Below are positions 1 to 6,301 of a stretch of DNA of 10,132 nt, in pieces; positions within the stretch are counted from its first letter, which is position 1, and every line of letters begins with the position of its first letter. Source of the DNA: an uncultured Oscillibacter sp. (lineage in GTDB: Bacteria; Bacillota; Clostridia; Oscillospirales; Oscillospiraceae); NCBI GenBank assembly GCA_947245315.1, contig CAMXNV010000071.1:1-10132 (forward strand). Reading direction: 5' to 3'. The notes beneath the pieces were generated by a model, which worked only from the letters and a program-made list of their open reading frames with translations, did no database searches and was not told the DNA's origin. The translations under genes and the position numbers were made by a program.

Positions 1-1085
1 ACCTTGGGCAGCATCCGGTCCACGGCAAACTTGTCGTTGTTCTCGCAGAGGCTCCCCGCCACGTCGTAGCGGTGGTCGCAGGGGGCCCCCTCCTTCCCCA
101 TCACCGTGATGTGGTGGTAGGCCCCGTACATGGCGGGGCGCATCAGGTTGCAGGCACAGGCGTCCACGCCCACGTACTCCTTGTAGATGTGCTTCTCGTG
201 GATGGCCCGGGTCACCAGGTGGCCGTAGGGCGCCAGCATGAAGCGGCCCAGCTCCGTGTACAGGGCCACGTCCCCCAGGCCCGCCGGGACCAGAATCTCC
301 TCGTAGGCCCGCCGGACCCCCTCGCCGATGGCCGCGATGTCGTTGGCGGGCTCCTCCGGCCGGTAGGGCACCCCTACGCCGCCGGAGAGGTTGATGAAGG
401 TGACATGGCACCCCGTCTCCGCTTGCAGCTCCGCCGCCAGCGCAAAGAGAATTCTGGCCAGGGCGGGATAGTAGTCGTTGGACAGGGTGTTGGAGGCCAG
501 GAAGGCGTGAAGGCCGAACTCCTTGGCCCCCAGCTCCCGCAGCCGCCGGAAGGCCTCCGTCAGCTGGGGGCGGGTCATGCCGTACTTGGCGTCCCCGGGG
601 TTGTCCATCACCTGGGCGCCGTCCCGGCTCTCCCCCAGGGTGAAGATTCCGCCGGGGTTGTAGCGGCAGCAAATCTTCTCCGGCACCCTGCCCCCCAGGA
701 CTTGGGCCAGGGAGTCGATGAGGGTGATGTCGTCCAGGTTGATGATGCTCCCCAGCCGGGCGGCGGTGCGGAATTCCTCCTCCGTGGTGTTGTTGGAGGA
801 GAACATGACATCCTCTTTTACGATGCCGCAGCGCTTCGACATGAGGAGCTCCGCCATGGAGGAGCAGTCGCAGCCGCAGCCCTCCTCATGGAGCAGCTTC
901 AAAATGGCGGGGGTGGGCGTAGCCTTCACGGCGAAGTACTCCCGGAAGCCGGGGTTCCAGGCAAAGGCGGCCCGCAGGCGCCGGGCGTTCTCCCGGATGC
1001 CCTTTTCGTCGTAGATGTGGAAGGGCGTGGGGTATTGGGCGGCGATGGCCTCCAGCTGGTCTTTTGTGACAAAGGGTGTTTTCAT
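1..1085 (-). CDS. lysA: Diaminopimelate decarboxylase, 3' end beyond the left edge
   Basis: PLP-dependent decarboxylase of the alanine-racemase-like fold III group; LysA makes L-lysine from meso-diaminopimelate, the last step of lysine synthesis. The 361 visible codons start at an ATG (1085-1083) preceded by AGGAGAGG. The PLP-binding lysine is Lys54 in YFAVKATPTP, the same position as in E. coli LysA. Then come the glycine-rich phosphate loop SGGVGVPYRP, the TELGRFMLAPYG segment (Leu where the common motif is EPGR), the RPAMYGAYHHI stretch, and a C-terminal SLCENNDKFAVDR block that carries the active-site Cys. The protein is nearly complete, since homologues are usually about 400-420 residues. 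It has its own promoter 45-73 bp upstream, so it need not depend on the MATE gene. Related fold III decarboxylases, such as carboxynorspermidine decarboxylase, are a less likely alternative; the ELGR and ENNDK variants suggest a subgroup. Confidence 0.87.
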   Translation of the reverse strand, partial: MKTPFVTKDQLEAIAAQYPTPFHIYDEKGIRENARRLRAAFAWNPGFREYFAVKATPTPAILKLLHEEGCGCDCSSMAELLMSKRCGIVKEDVMFSSNNTTEEEFRTAARLGSIINLDDITLIDSLAQVLGGRVPEKICCRYNPGGIFTLGESRDGAQVMDNPGDAKYGMTRPQLTEAFRRLRELGAKEFGLHAFLASNTLSNDYYPALARILFALAAELQAETGCHVTFINLSGGVGVPYRPEEPANDIAAIGEGVRRAYEEILVPAGLGDVALYTELGRFMLAPYGHLVTRAIHEKHIYKEYVGVDACACNLMRPAMYGAYHHITVMGKEGAPCDHRYDVAGSLCENNDKFAVDRMLPK

Positions 1086-1129
1086 AAAACGGCCTCTCCT
1101 GTTTGATTTCGACGGAAATGTATCTTTCC

Positions 1130-1158
1130 ATTGTACGGGCCAATCCCCGCCGCGTCAA
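1130..1158 (-). promoter_or_regulatory. Sigma-A type promoter of lysA
   Basis: On the minus strand a -35 box TTGACG (1158-1153) and a -10 box TACAAT (1135-1130) are separated by exactly 17 bp. Each differs from the vegetative consensus by one base. The predicted start of transcription is near 1123, which gives a leader of about 38 nt containing the AGGAGAGG ribosome binding site and the ATG at 1085. No operator or riboswitch fits in so short a leader. Confidence 0.75.
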
Positions 1159-1254
1159 GGAATTTCGGAGACAAAGAGCATCTTGCACGGGTTTTTCTCC
1201 CCAGCCGGAGGGGTTTTTATACAATTTTTCCCTCTCGTTCGGGAGGGCCCTCTT

Positions 1255-2601
1255 TCACAGGCCCATGGTCTCCCAGCGGCGGCCGTGGAACCGGGGCAGG
1301 AAGAAGGCGATCCGCAGCAGCCAGTCGGCGAACATGGCCATCCAGATGCCCAGCACCCCGAAGCCCAGGAAGCGGCCTAGCAGCACGCCGAAGCCCACCC
1401 GCATGGTCCACATGGACACCGAGGAGACCACCATGGTAAACCGGGTGTCTCCCGCCGCCCGGAGGGCCTGGGGCAGCGTGAAAGCCAGAGGCCAGATCAG
1501 CATGCCCATGAGGCCGTGGAGCCAGACGATCTGCCGGGCATAGCGCTCCGCCTCCGGCGAGACGTTGTACAGCCGGAGCAGCAGCGGCAGGGCCAGGTAC
1601 ACCAGGAGAATGGAGAAGCCCATGAAGACGTAGGCCCACCTCACCAGCTTCTTGGTGTAGAACCGGGCCCGCTCAATGTTCCCGGCCCCCACGCACTGGG
1701 ACACCACCGTCACAATCCCCAGCCCCAGGGCGTTGCCCGCCACGCACTGGAAGGTGGCCATGGTGTTCCCGATGGCATTGGCCGCCACGGAGGCGGTGCC
1801 CAGCACGGAGACGGTGGACAGCAGCAGAATCTTGCCCAGCTGGAACATGCTGCTCTCCAGGCCGTTGGTCACGCCGAAGCGGAGGATGTTCTTCACGATA
1901 TAGCGGTCATGCCCACGGGGGAAGCGCTCCACCCGCAGGGGCATCCCCGGGCGGCCCAGCAGGTACACCATGGCCCCGGCGGCGAAGACGCGGGAGACCA
2001 GGGTGGGAATCGCCACCCCCTCCACCCCCATGCGGAGGCCGAAGATCAGCAGGGCGTTCCCCACGCCGTTGATGAGGTTCATCACCAGGGACACCCACAT
2101 GGACACCTTGGAGCTGCCCATCACCCGGAAGAGGGCCGCCCCGGCGCTGTAGACGGCCAGGAAGGGGGTGGAGGCCTCCACGATCAGATAGTAGGTGTTG
2201 GCGTAGGCCGCCACGTCGACCTCCACCTGGCCGAAGACCACCCCCAGCACGAAGCCCCGGCCCAGATAGAACAGCAGCATAATCAGCAGGGAGGCCTCCC
2301 CCATGAACAGCAGCAGCTGCCCGCCGGAGTGGCCCGCCTTGTCCGTCTCCCCCCGGCCCAGGTACTGCCCGGCGATGACCGCGCCCCCGGTGGCCAGGGC
2401 GGAAAAGGCGTTCACCAGCAGCACGTTCACCGTGTCCACCAGGGACACGGCGGAGATGGCCGCCTCCCCCACCTGGGAGACCATGACGGAGTCCAGCAGG
2501 CCCACGGTGATGGCCAGCAGCTGCTCAATAACCAGGGGCACCACCAGCCGCCGGAGGTCCCGGCCGCTGAATTCAATTTGAATGGGTTTGATCGTTTCCA
2601 T
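1255..2601 (-). CDS. MATE-family multidrug efflux transporter
   Basis: 448-residue integral membrane protein of the multidrug and toxic compound extrusion family, which exports cationic drugs and toxins in exchange for Na+ or H+. The length suits the family (about 450 residues, 12 membrane helices in two six-helix halves). Hydrophobic segments run throughout. The first half holds LLDSVMVSQVGEAAISAVSL and ALATGGAVIAGQYLGRG, typical of the clostridial branch; the second half has the related VSVLGTASVAANAIGNTMAT and the loop VVSQCVGAGN. The start chosen is the ATG at 2601 (METIKPIQIEFSG), preceded by AGGAGAGAGG. An upstream in-frame ATG at 2682 would add a 27-residue Pro/Gly/Arg-rich stretch and lacks a good ribosome binding site. 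It lies 99 bp after the AraC gene on the same strand with no clear promoter between, so co-transcription is likely. Substrate cannot be told from sequence. Confidence 0.92.
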   Translation of the reverse strand: METIKPIQIEFSGRDLRRLVVPLVIEQLLAITVGLLDSVMVSQVGEAAISAVSLVDTVNVLLVNAFSALATGGAVIAGQYLGRGETDKAGHSGGQLLLFMGEASLLIMLLFYLGRGFVLGVVFGQVEVDVAAYANTYYLIVEASTPFLAVYSAGAALFRVMGSSKVSMWVSLVMNLINGVGNALLIFGLRMGVEGVAIPTLVSRVFAAGAMVYLLGRPGMPLRVERFPRGHDRYIVKNILRFGVTNGLESSMFQLGKILLLSTVSVLGTASVAANAIGNTMATFQCVAGNALGLGIVTVVSQCVGAGNIERARFYTKKLVRWAYVFMGFSILLVYLALPLLLRLYNVSPEAERYARQIVWLHGLMGMLIWPLAFTLPQALRAAGDTRFTMVVSSVSMWTMRVGFGVLLGRFLGFGVLGIWMAMFADWLLRIAFFLPRFHGRRWETMGL

Positions 2602-2636
2602 AGGTCCTCTCTCCTGAGAATCGCCCGCATAGCGGA

Positions 2637-2660
2637 GGGGCGGGCCCGCCGGCCCGCCCC
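2637..2660 (-). promoter_or_regulatory. GC-only hairpin between araC-type gene and MATE gene
   Basis: A perfect 10-bp inverted repeat (arms 2637-2646 and 2651-2660, arm GGGGCGGGCC) with a 4-nt loop lies between the regulator and the efflux gene. No T-run follows it on the minus strand, so it does not look like a standard intrinsic terminator. It could be an RNA processing or stability element that separates expression of the two genes, or a pause or attenuation site. A smaller TGCCC/GGGCA hairpin (2683-2695) sits just after the AraC stop codon. Confidence 0.45.
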
Positions 2661-2700
2661 CGCAGCGCGGTTCATTATTCATTGCCCGGTGGGCATTCCT

Positions 2701-3549
2701 CTAGCGGAACTCCCGGGGGTTCATGTGGAAGGTGTTCCGGAAGGCCCGGAGGAAGGTGGAGTACTCCGAAAAGCCCACCTGCTCCGCCGCCTTCATCACC
2801 GGCGTGCCGGAGCGAATCAGCTCCCCCGCCCGGAGCAGCCGCTTCTGGCTGATATACTGGTGCAGGGTGTAGCCGGTGACGGACTTGAAGCGGTGCATCA
2901 GGTAGTACCGGCTCAGGTAAAAGTGCCGGGCCAGGGCCCCCACCGACAGGTCCTTCTCCAGGTTGGCGGCGATGTAGCGCAGCACCTCCTCGATCTTGGG
3001 GTCCACCCGGTAGCTGTCCCGCTCCTCCTGGGCGGTGCGGTCCCGGAGGACATCCCGGTTCACGTCGATGAGCAGCTGCTGACACAGGGTGTCCGCCATC
3101 CGGGCGGCCCCGAACTCCTGGGAGCGCTGGGCCTCCTCCAGGCGCTGGACGGCCCCCATGTACTGGAGCCGCCGTTCCGCCCCCGTCCGCAGCAGGTGGA
3201 AGCCCCGGCGGCGGGTGGCGTCAAAGCAGGCGTCCAGGGCCTCGCCGGGGTCGCTCCGGGCGGCCAGCCAGTCCCGCCCCAGCCAGATCACCACCCGCTC
3301 ATAGGGCCCCGAGGGGTCGATGACGGGCCGGTGAATCAGGTTGTGCTGGACCAGCAGGATGTCCCAGGGCTGGAGGAAGTAGGTCACGCCCTCCACCAGG
3401 TAGGCCACCTTGCCCCCCAGCAGGAGGATCAGCTTGTCGAACTCGTGATAGTGGTAGTCCAGCTTCTGGGCCCGGCTGTCCTTCAGGTGAAAGAGGCGGA
3501 AGCCCTCGTTCAGATAGCCCCGCTTATCCGCGTTTTCTCCGACGGCCAC
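2701..3549 (-). CDS. AraC-family transcriptional regulator with cupin sensor domain
   Basis: 282 residues, the usual AraC/XylS size. The N-terminal half (about 15-95) reads as a cupin ligand-binding fold: the HYHEFDKLILLLGGKVAYLVEG segment (starting at residue 33) and the PWDILLVQHNLIHRP segment are typical of this sensor. Residues about 182-282 form the double helix-turn-helix DNA-binding domain. The first helix-turn-helix is at SVGALARHFYLSRYYLMHRF (about 202-221). The second is at MKAAEQVGFSEYSTFLRAF (about 252-270), ending in the family signature HMNPREF. The start is a GTG at 3549 with AGAGGAGGGG 7-8 nt upstream. The only nearby upstream ATG, at 3585-3583, is out of frame. It is followed by the MATE gene, which suggests a local activator of the pump, and it is divergent from thyA. 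The inducer is unknown. Confidence 0.93.
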   Translation of the reverse strand: MAVGENADKRGYLNEGFRLFHLKDSRAQKLDYHYHEFDKLILLLGGKVAYLVEGVTYFLQPWDILLVQHNLIHRPVIDPSGPYERVVIWLGRDWLAARSDPGEALDACFDATRRRGFHLLRTGAERRLQYMGAVQRLEEAQRSQEFGAARMADTLCQQLLIDVNRDVLRDRTAQEERDSYRVDPKIEEVLRYIAANLEKDLSVGALARHFYLSRYYLMHRFKSVTGYTLHQYISQKRLLRAGELIRSGTPVMKAAEQVGFSEYSTFLRAFRNTFHMNPREFR

Positions 3550-3613
3550 GGCGTCCCCTCCTCTCTGCCTCGCGCCCTCATCTTAGCGCACTTTGGTCCC
3601 CCCGGCAATCCGA

Positions 3614-3643
3614 ATAACCAACAAACCTTGGAAAAGATTTCAA
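3614..3643 (-). promoter_or_regulatory. Possible promoter of the AraC-type gene
   Basis: On the minus strand TTGAAA (3643-3638) and GGTTAT (3619-3614) are 18 bp apart. The -35 box is good (5 of 6) but the -10 box is poor (3 of 6), as is common for genes that need an activator. It is the best pair I found upstream of the GTG start at 3549. Confidence 0.28.
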
Positions 3644-3716
3644 TGATCTTTGGAGAAAGCGGCAAAAACTCGGCCCCCGGCGCTGAAAAATTTGGGCACA
3701 CGACTTCTTTGAAATT

Positions 3717-3725
3717 TGCTATAGT
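3717..3725 (+). promoter_or_regulatory. thyA: Extended -10 promoter of the thyA operon
   Basis: TGCTATAGT is an extended -10 element (TG, one base, TATAGT at 3720-3725). No convincing -35 box stands 17 bp upstream, which fits extended -10 promoters. Transcription would start near 3732 and give a leader of about 39 nt. A good ribosome binding site AGAGGAGG (3757-3764) stands 6 nt before the thyA ATG. The rest of the divergent region 3550-3770 is relatively AT-rich, and I see no riboswitch in it. Confidence 0.5.
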
Positions 3726-3770
3726 ATGCGTAGAAGATTTTGAATACACTGCTCTTAGAGGAGGCTGCCC

Positions 3771-4601
3771 ATGAGTCGTGCCGACCTGCTGTTTATGGAG
3801 AACTGCCGGGAAATTCTCACCCACGGCGTCTGGGACACGGACCGGGAGGTCCGCCCCCGGTGGGAGGACGGCAGTCCCGCCCATACGGTAAAGGCCTTCG
3901 GCCTGGTGAACCGCTATGACCTGCGAGAGGAGTTCCCCCTCCTCACCCTCCGCCGGACCTATTGGAAGACGGCGGTGAAGGAGCTGCTCTGGATCTGGCA
4001 GAAGAAGTCCAACAACATCCACGACCTGGACGCCCGCATCTGGGACCAGTGGGCGGACCCGGACGGCTCCATCGGCAAGGCCTACGGCTACCAGCTGGGG
4101 GTGAAGCACCACTACCCCGAGGGGGACATGGACCAGGTGGATCGGGTGCTCTACGATCTGAGGCACAACCCGGCCTCCCGGCGGATCATGACCAACATCT
4201 ACAACTTCCAGGACCTCCACGAGATGAACCTCTACCCCTGCGCCTACTCCATGACCTTCAACGTCTCCGGGAACGTGCTGAACGCCATCCTGAACCAGCG
4301 GAGCCAGGACATGCTCACCGCCAACAACTGGAACGTGGTGCAGTACGCCGTGCTGGTCCACATGTTCGCCCGGGCCAGCGGCCTGGCGCCCGGCCAGCTG
4401 GTCCACGTCATTGCCGACGCCCATATCTACGACCGGCACGTCCCCCTGGTGGAAAAGCTGCTGGAGCAGACCCCCGCCCCGGCGCCCCGCTTCACCGTGG
4501 ACCCCGCCGTCACGGACTTCTATCAGTTCACCCCGGACAGCTTCCAGGTGGAGGGCTACGCCCCCGCCCCCTTCGGGGACAAGATTCCCGTGGCGGTGTG
4601 A
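3771..4601 (+). CDS. thyA: Thymidylate synthase
   Basis: ThyA methylates dUMP to dTMP with 5,10-methylenetetrahydrofolate and releases dihydrofolate. The 276 residues fit the 264-residue E. coli enzyme with small insertions. Visible functional positions are Glu71 in ELLWIW (E. coli Glu58), Tyr107, the paired Arg137-Arg138 in NPASRRI that hold the dUMP phosphate of the other subunit, and the catalytic Cys157 in LYPCAYS. Then come QRSQD (176-180, with Asp180 as E. coli Asp169), Asn188, and His218/Tyr220 in DAHIYDRH. The active-site text differs from the common form: LYPCAYS instead of LPPCH, and DRH instead of NH after the tyrosine. This looks like a subfamily trait, as all main catalytic residues are present. 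The start ATG has AGAGGAGG 6 nt upstream. It leads an operon with dihydrofolate reductase genes, a classical pairing because ThyA is the main consumer of tetrahydrofolate. Confidence 0.96.
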   Translation: MSRADLLFMENCREILTHGVWDTDREVRPRWEDGSPAHTVKAFGLVNRYDLREEFPLLTLRRTYWKTAVKELLWIWQKKSNNIHDLDARIWDQWADPDGSIGKAYGYQLGVKHHYPEGDMDQVDRVLYDLRHNPASRRIMTNIYNFQDLHEMNLYPCAYSMTFNVSGNVLNAILNQRSQDMLTANNWNVVQYAVLVHMFARASGLAPGQLVHVIADAHIYDRHVPLVEKLLEQTPAPAPRFTVDPAVTDFYQFTPDSFQVEGYAPAPFGDKIPVAV

Positions 4602-4610
4602 GGTGAGGGG

Positions 4611-5114
4611 ATGAACGCCATCGTCGTCGCGGACCGGCGCTGGGCCATCGGCTTCCGGGGCGGGCTCCTCTTCTCCCTGCCCACGGACCTGCGCCGCTTC
4701 CGCTCCCTGACCCTGGACGGCACCGTCCTCCTGGGCCGCCGGACCCTGGAGTCCTTCCCCGGGGGCCGTCCCCTGCCCCGGCGGCGGAACATCGTCGTCA
4801 CCCGCCGTCCCGCCGCCCTGCCGGAGGGGGCGGAGGCCGCCGCCTCCCCGGAGGAGGCCCTGGCCCTGGCCGGGGGCCCCGAGGCGGAGAACCTGTGGCT
4901 CATCGGCGGCGGCAGCGTCTACGCCGCCCTGCTGGGCCAATGCCGCCGGGTGTACCTTACCCGGGTGGAGGCCCGGGCGGAGGAGGCGGACACCTTCTTC
5001 CCCGACCTGGACCGGCTGCCGGAGTGGCGGCTGGAGGCCGCCGGGGAGCCCCTGGAGGAGAACGGCCTCGCGTTCCGTTTCCTCCAATACGTCAACACGA
5101 ACTTCCTCATCTAA
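4611..5114 (+). CDS. folA: Dihydrofolate reductase, copy 1
   Basis: DHFR reduces dihydrofolate to tetrahydrofolate with NADPH and is the target of trimethoprim. 167 residues, single domain, normal length. Landmarks are WAIGFRGGLLFSLPTDL with the substrate-protonating Asp26 (E. coli Asp27), GRRTLESFPGGRPLP (42-56) holding the NADPH-binding Arg43, Thr45 and Ser48 (E. coli 44, 46, 49), Arg58 for the folate carboxylate (E. coli Arg57), IGGGSVYAALL (99-109), and the C-terminal DTFFPDLD. Phe21 stands where E. coli has Trp22. It begins 9 bp after thyA, with GAGGTGAGGGG directly before the ATG. With complete cofactor and substrate motifs, this is the copy most likely to be the working enzyme. The codons are very GC-rich. 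Confidence 0.95.
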   Translation: MNAIVVADRRWAIGFRGGLLFSLPTDLRRFRSLTLDGTVLLGRRTLESFPGGRPLPRRRNIVVTRRPAALPEGAEAAASPEEALALAGGPEAENLWLIGGGSVYAALLGQCRRVYLTRVEARAEEADTFFPDLDRLPEWRLEAAGEPLEENGLAFRFLQYVNTNFLI

Positions 5115-5131
5115 ACGAAAGAGGTGCATGT

Positions 5132-5635
5132 ATGAACGCTTACATTGTCGCGGACCAGCGGTGGGCCTTCGGACGCAACGGCGGGCTGCTCTTCTCCCTG
5201 CCCACGGACCTGGAGCGCTTCCACTCCCTGACCCGGAACGGCACCGTCATCATGGGCCCGGAGCGCCTGCAATTCTACACCGGCGGGCAGCCCCTGCCCC
5301 AGCGGCGGAACATCGTCGTCACCCGGAACCTCCAGGCCGTGCCCGAGGGGGCGGAGGGCGTCTCCTCCCCGGAGGAGGCCCTGGACCTGGCCGGGGGGCC
5401 GGAGCAGGAGGACCTGTGGATCATCGGCGGGGGCAGCATCTACGCCGCCCTGCTGGCCCGGTGCAGCCAGGTGTACCTCACCCGGGTGGAGACCCGGGTG
5501 GAGGAGTCGGACACCTTCTTCCCCAACCTGGATAAGCTGCCCAACTGGGAGGTGACCTCCACCGGGGAGCTGATGGAGGAGAACGATTTGAAGTTCCGCT
5601 TCATCCGGTACGTGAACACCAAGCCGGTGGCCTGA
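5132..5635 (+). CDS. Dihydrofolate reductase paralogue, copy 2, altered cofactor motif
   Basis: 167 residues, exactly as long as copy 1 and aligning without gaps; I count about 109 identical residues (65 %). Asp26, Arg58, IGGGSIYAALL and DTFFPNLD are kept. The segment from 41 to 50 is not: LGRRTLESFP of copy 1 is MGPERLQFYT here (2 of 10 identical), and Arg53 is Gln53. This removes the Arg, Thr and Ser that correspond to E. coli Arg44, Thr46 and Ser49, which contact NADPH. The frame is intact and the substitutions elsewhere are mostly conservative, so this is not an obvious pseudogene. It may use the cofactor differently, resist an antifolate, or have a new reductase role; these are guesses. 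The start at 5132 follows GAGGTG, 17 bp after copy 1. A longer in-frame extension upstream would overlap copy 1 and is rejected. Confidence 0.9.
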   Translation: MNAYIVADQRWAFGRNGGLLFSLPTDLERFHSLTRNGTVIMGPERLQFYTGGQPLPQRRNIVVTRNLQAVPEGAEGVSSPEEALDLAGGPEQEDLWIIGGGSIYAALLARCSQVYLTRVETRVEESDTFFPNLDKLPNWEVTSTGELMEENDLKFRFIRYVNTKPVA

Positions 5636-5638
5636 GCC

Positions 5639-6199
5639 ATGGAAGGGGAAGTGAGTCTGGAGGCCCGGTTCAAGGCCCTGCTGACCCGGCTCCGGGGGGA
5701 GCTCAGGGGCTGGAAGAAGGAGGGACAGAACTTCCGCTTCTTCGCCGGCGACGGGCTTTGTCGTATCATCAACTTTCAGAGGAATCAATACAACACCGCG
5801 AAAAATCTGGAGTTTATCATCAATCTTGGCGTTTACTTCGAGAAAAGTGAAACGATCTCCAACCAGAGATTCAAAGAATATGAGTGCCCTCTGCGGACGC
5901 GAATTTCTCAGAAACCTTCGGGTCCTGAGCGATGGTGGGCCATTCGGGCGGACACAGACATGGACGCTTTGTTTGATGAAATGCGGGACGCCATAGAGCA
6001 GGCGCAAGCTTGGTTCCAGCAGTGGGCCCCCTCCAAGGCAGAGGCCATAGAAGCTGCCCTGAATGGTCAGGTCCCGATGGTGCCGTACAAAACTTTGCTG
6101 GCCTTGGTGGACATGGGCTATGGAGACCGGATCTACGAGCATATCAAAGACTCTACGGCCCCGATTCTCAGGGCGCTGGCTGAGGAGATCAAAGGATAA
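5639..6199 (+). CDS. DUF4304 domain protein
   Basis: 186 residues, cytoplasmic, no signal peptide or membrane helix. The pattern GWKKEGQNFRFF, then RIINFQRNQYN, then FIINLGVYF (about 24-67), followed by ECPLRTRI and RWWAI, is what I know of the DUF4304 family, whose function is unknown. The C-terminal part (about 130-186) is predicted helical. It begins only 3 bp after the stop of DHFR copy 2 and has no good ribosome binding site, so translation is probably coupled to the upstream gene; a GTG at codon 5 (5651) is an alternative start. From about 5755 onward it is clearly richer in A and T than the genes around it, which suggests separate origin or relaxed selection. It is the last gene of the thyA operon and is closed by a terminator 7 bp downstream. 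A role in folate metabolism is not implied by the family. Confidence 0.82.
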   Translation: MEGEVSLEARFKALLTRLRGELRGWKKEGQNFRFFAGDGLCRIINFQRNQYNTAKNLEFIINLGVYFEKSETISNQRFKEYECPLRTRISQKPSGPERWWAIRADTDMDALFDEMRDAIEQAQAWFQQWAPSKAEAIEAALNGQVPMVPYKTLLALVDMGYGDRIYEHIKDSTAPILRALAEEIKG

Positions 6200-6205
6200 A
6201 CATCT

Positions 6206-6247
6206 AGGGACTTTGGGGAACGCCGGTTCTCCAAAGTCCTTGTTTTT
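6206..6247 (+). terminator. Strong intrinsic terminator of the thyA operon
   Basis: Arms 6208-6221 and 6226-6239 pair over 14 bp (GGACTTTGGGGAAC with GTTCTCCAAAGTCC, one G-U pair), with a GCCG loop. The stem can extend by two more weak pairs outward. The T-rich tail TTGTTTTT (6240-6247) follows directly. It lies 7 bp after the stop codon of the DUF4304 gene. Confidence 0.93.
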
Positions 6248-6268
6248 CCCCGGGCAACAGGGTATAAT
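6240..6268 (+). promoter_or_regulatory. recG: recG promoter, -35 within the terminator tail
   Basis: A perfect -10 box TATAAT (6263-6268) stands 17 bp after TTGTTT (6240-6245), a weak -35 box made from the T-tract of the upstream terminator. The start of transcription would be near 6275, with AAAGGAGG (6285-6292) placed 9 nt before the recG ATG. Confidence 0.65.
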
Positions 6269-6301
6269 CCTAAGAAAAGACCGGAAAGGAGGCGCCGCGC
6301 C

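Noticed and set aside
72..1106. Open reading frame of 344 codons on the plus strand
   Set aside because: Antisense to lysA, whose PLP-binding and active-site motifs are clear on the minus strand.
1195..1222. CCCC/GGGG mini-hairpin followed by TTTTT on the plus strand
   Set aside because: The stem is only 4 bp, and no plus-strand gene lies upstream that it could terminate. On the minus strand, as a terminator for the MATE gene, it lacks a T-tract.
1516..3774. Open reading frame of 752 codons on the plus strand
   Set aside because: It is antisense to the MATE and AraC genes, with a His/Gln/Gly/Pro-rich composition from reverse reading of a GC-rich code, and has no known motif.
3510..5129. Open reading frame of 539 codons on the minus strand over thyA and DHFR copy 1
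   Set aside because: A shadow of two clearly recognised genes; its composition (Val/Gly/Leu/His-rich) is non-protein-like.
4611..5635. Tandem DHFR genes as an assembly duplication artefact
   Set aside because: The copies differ by about 35 % in protein and throughout in DNA, so this is a real and old gene duplication.
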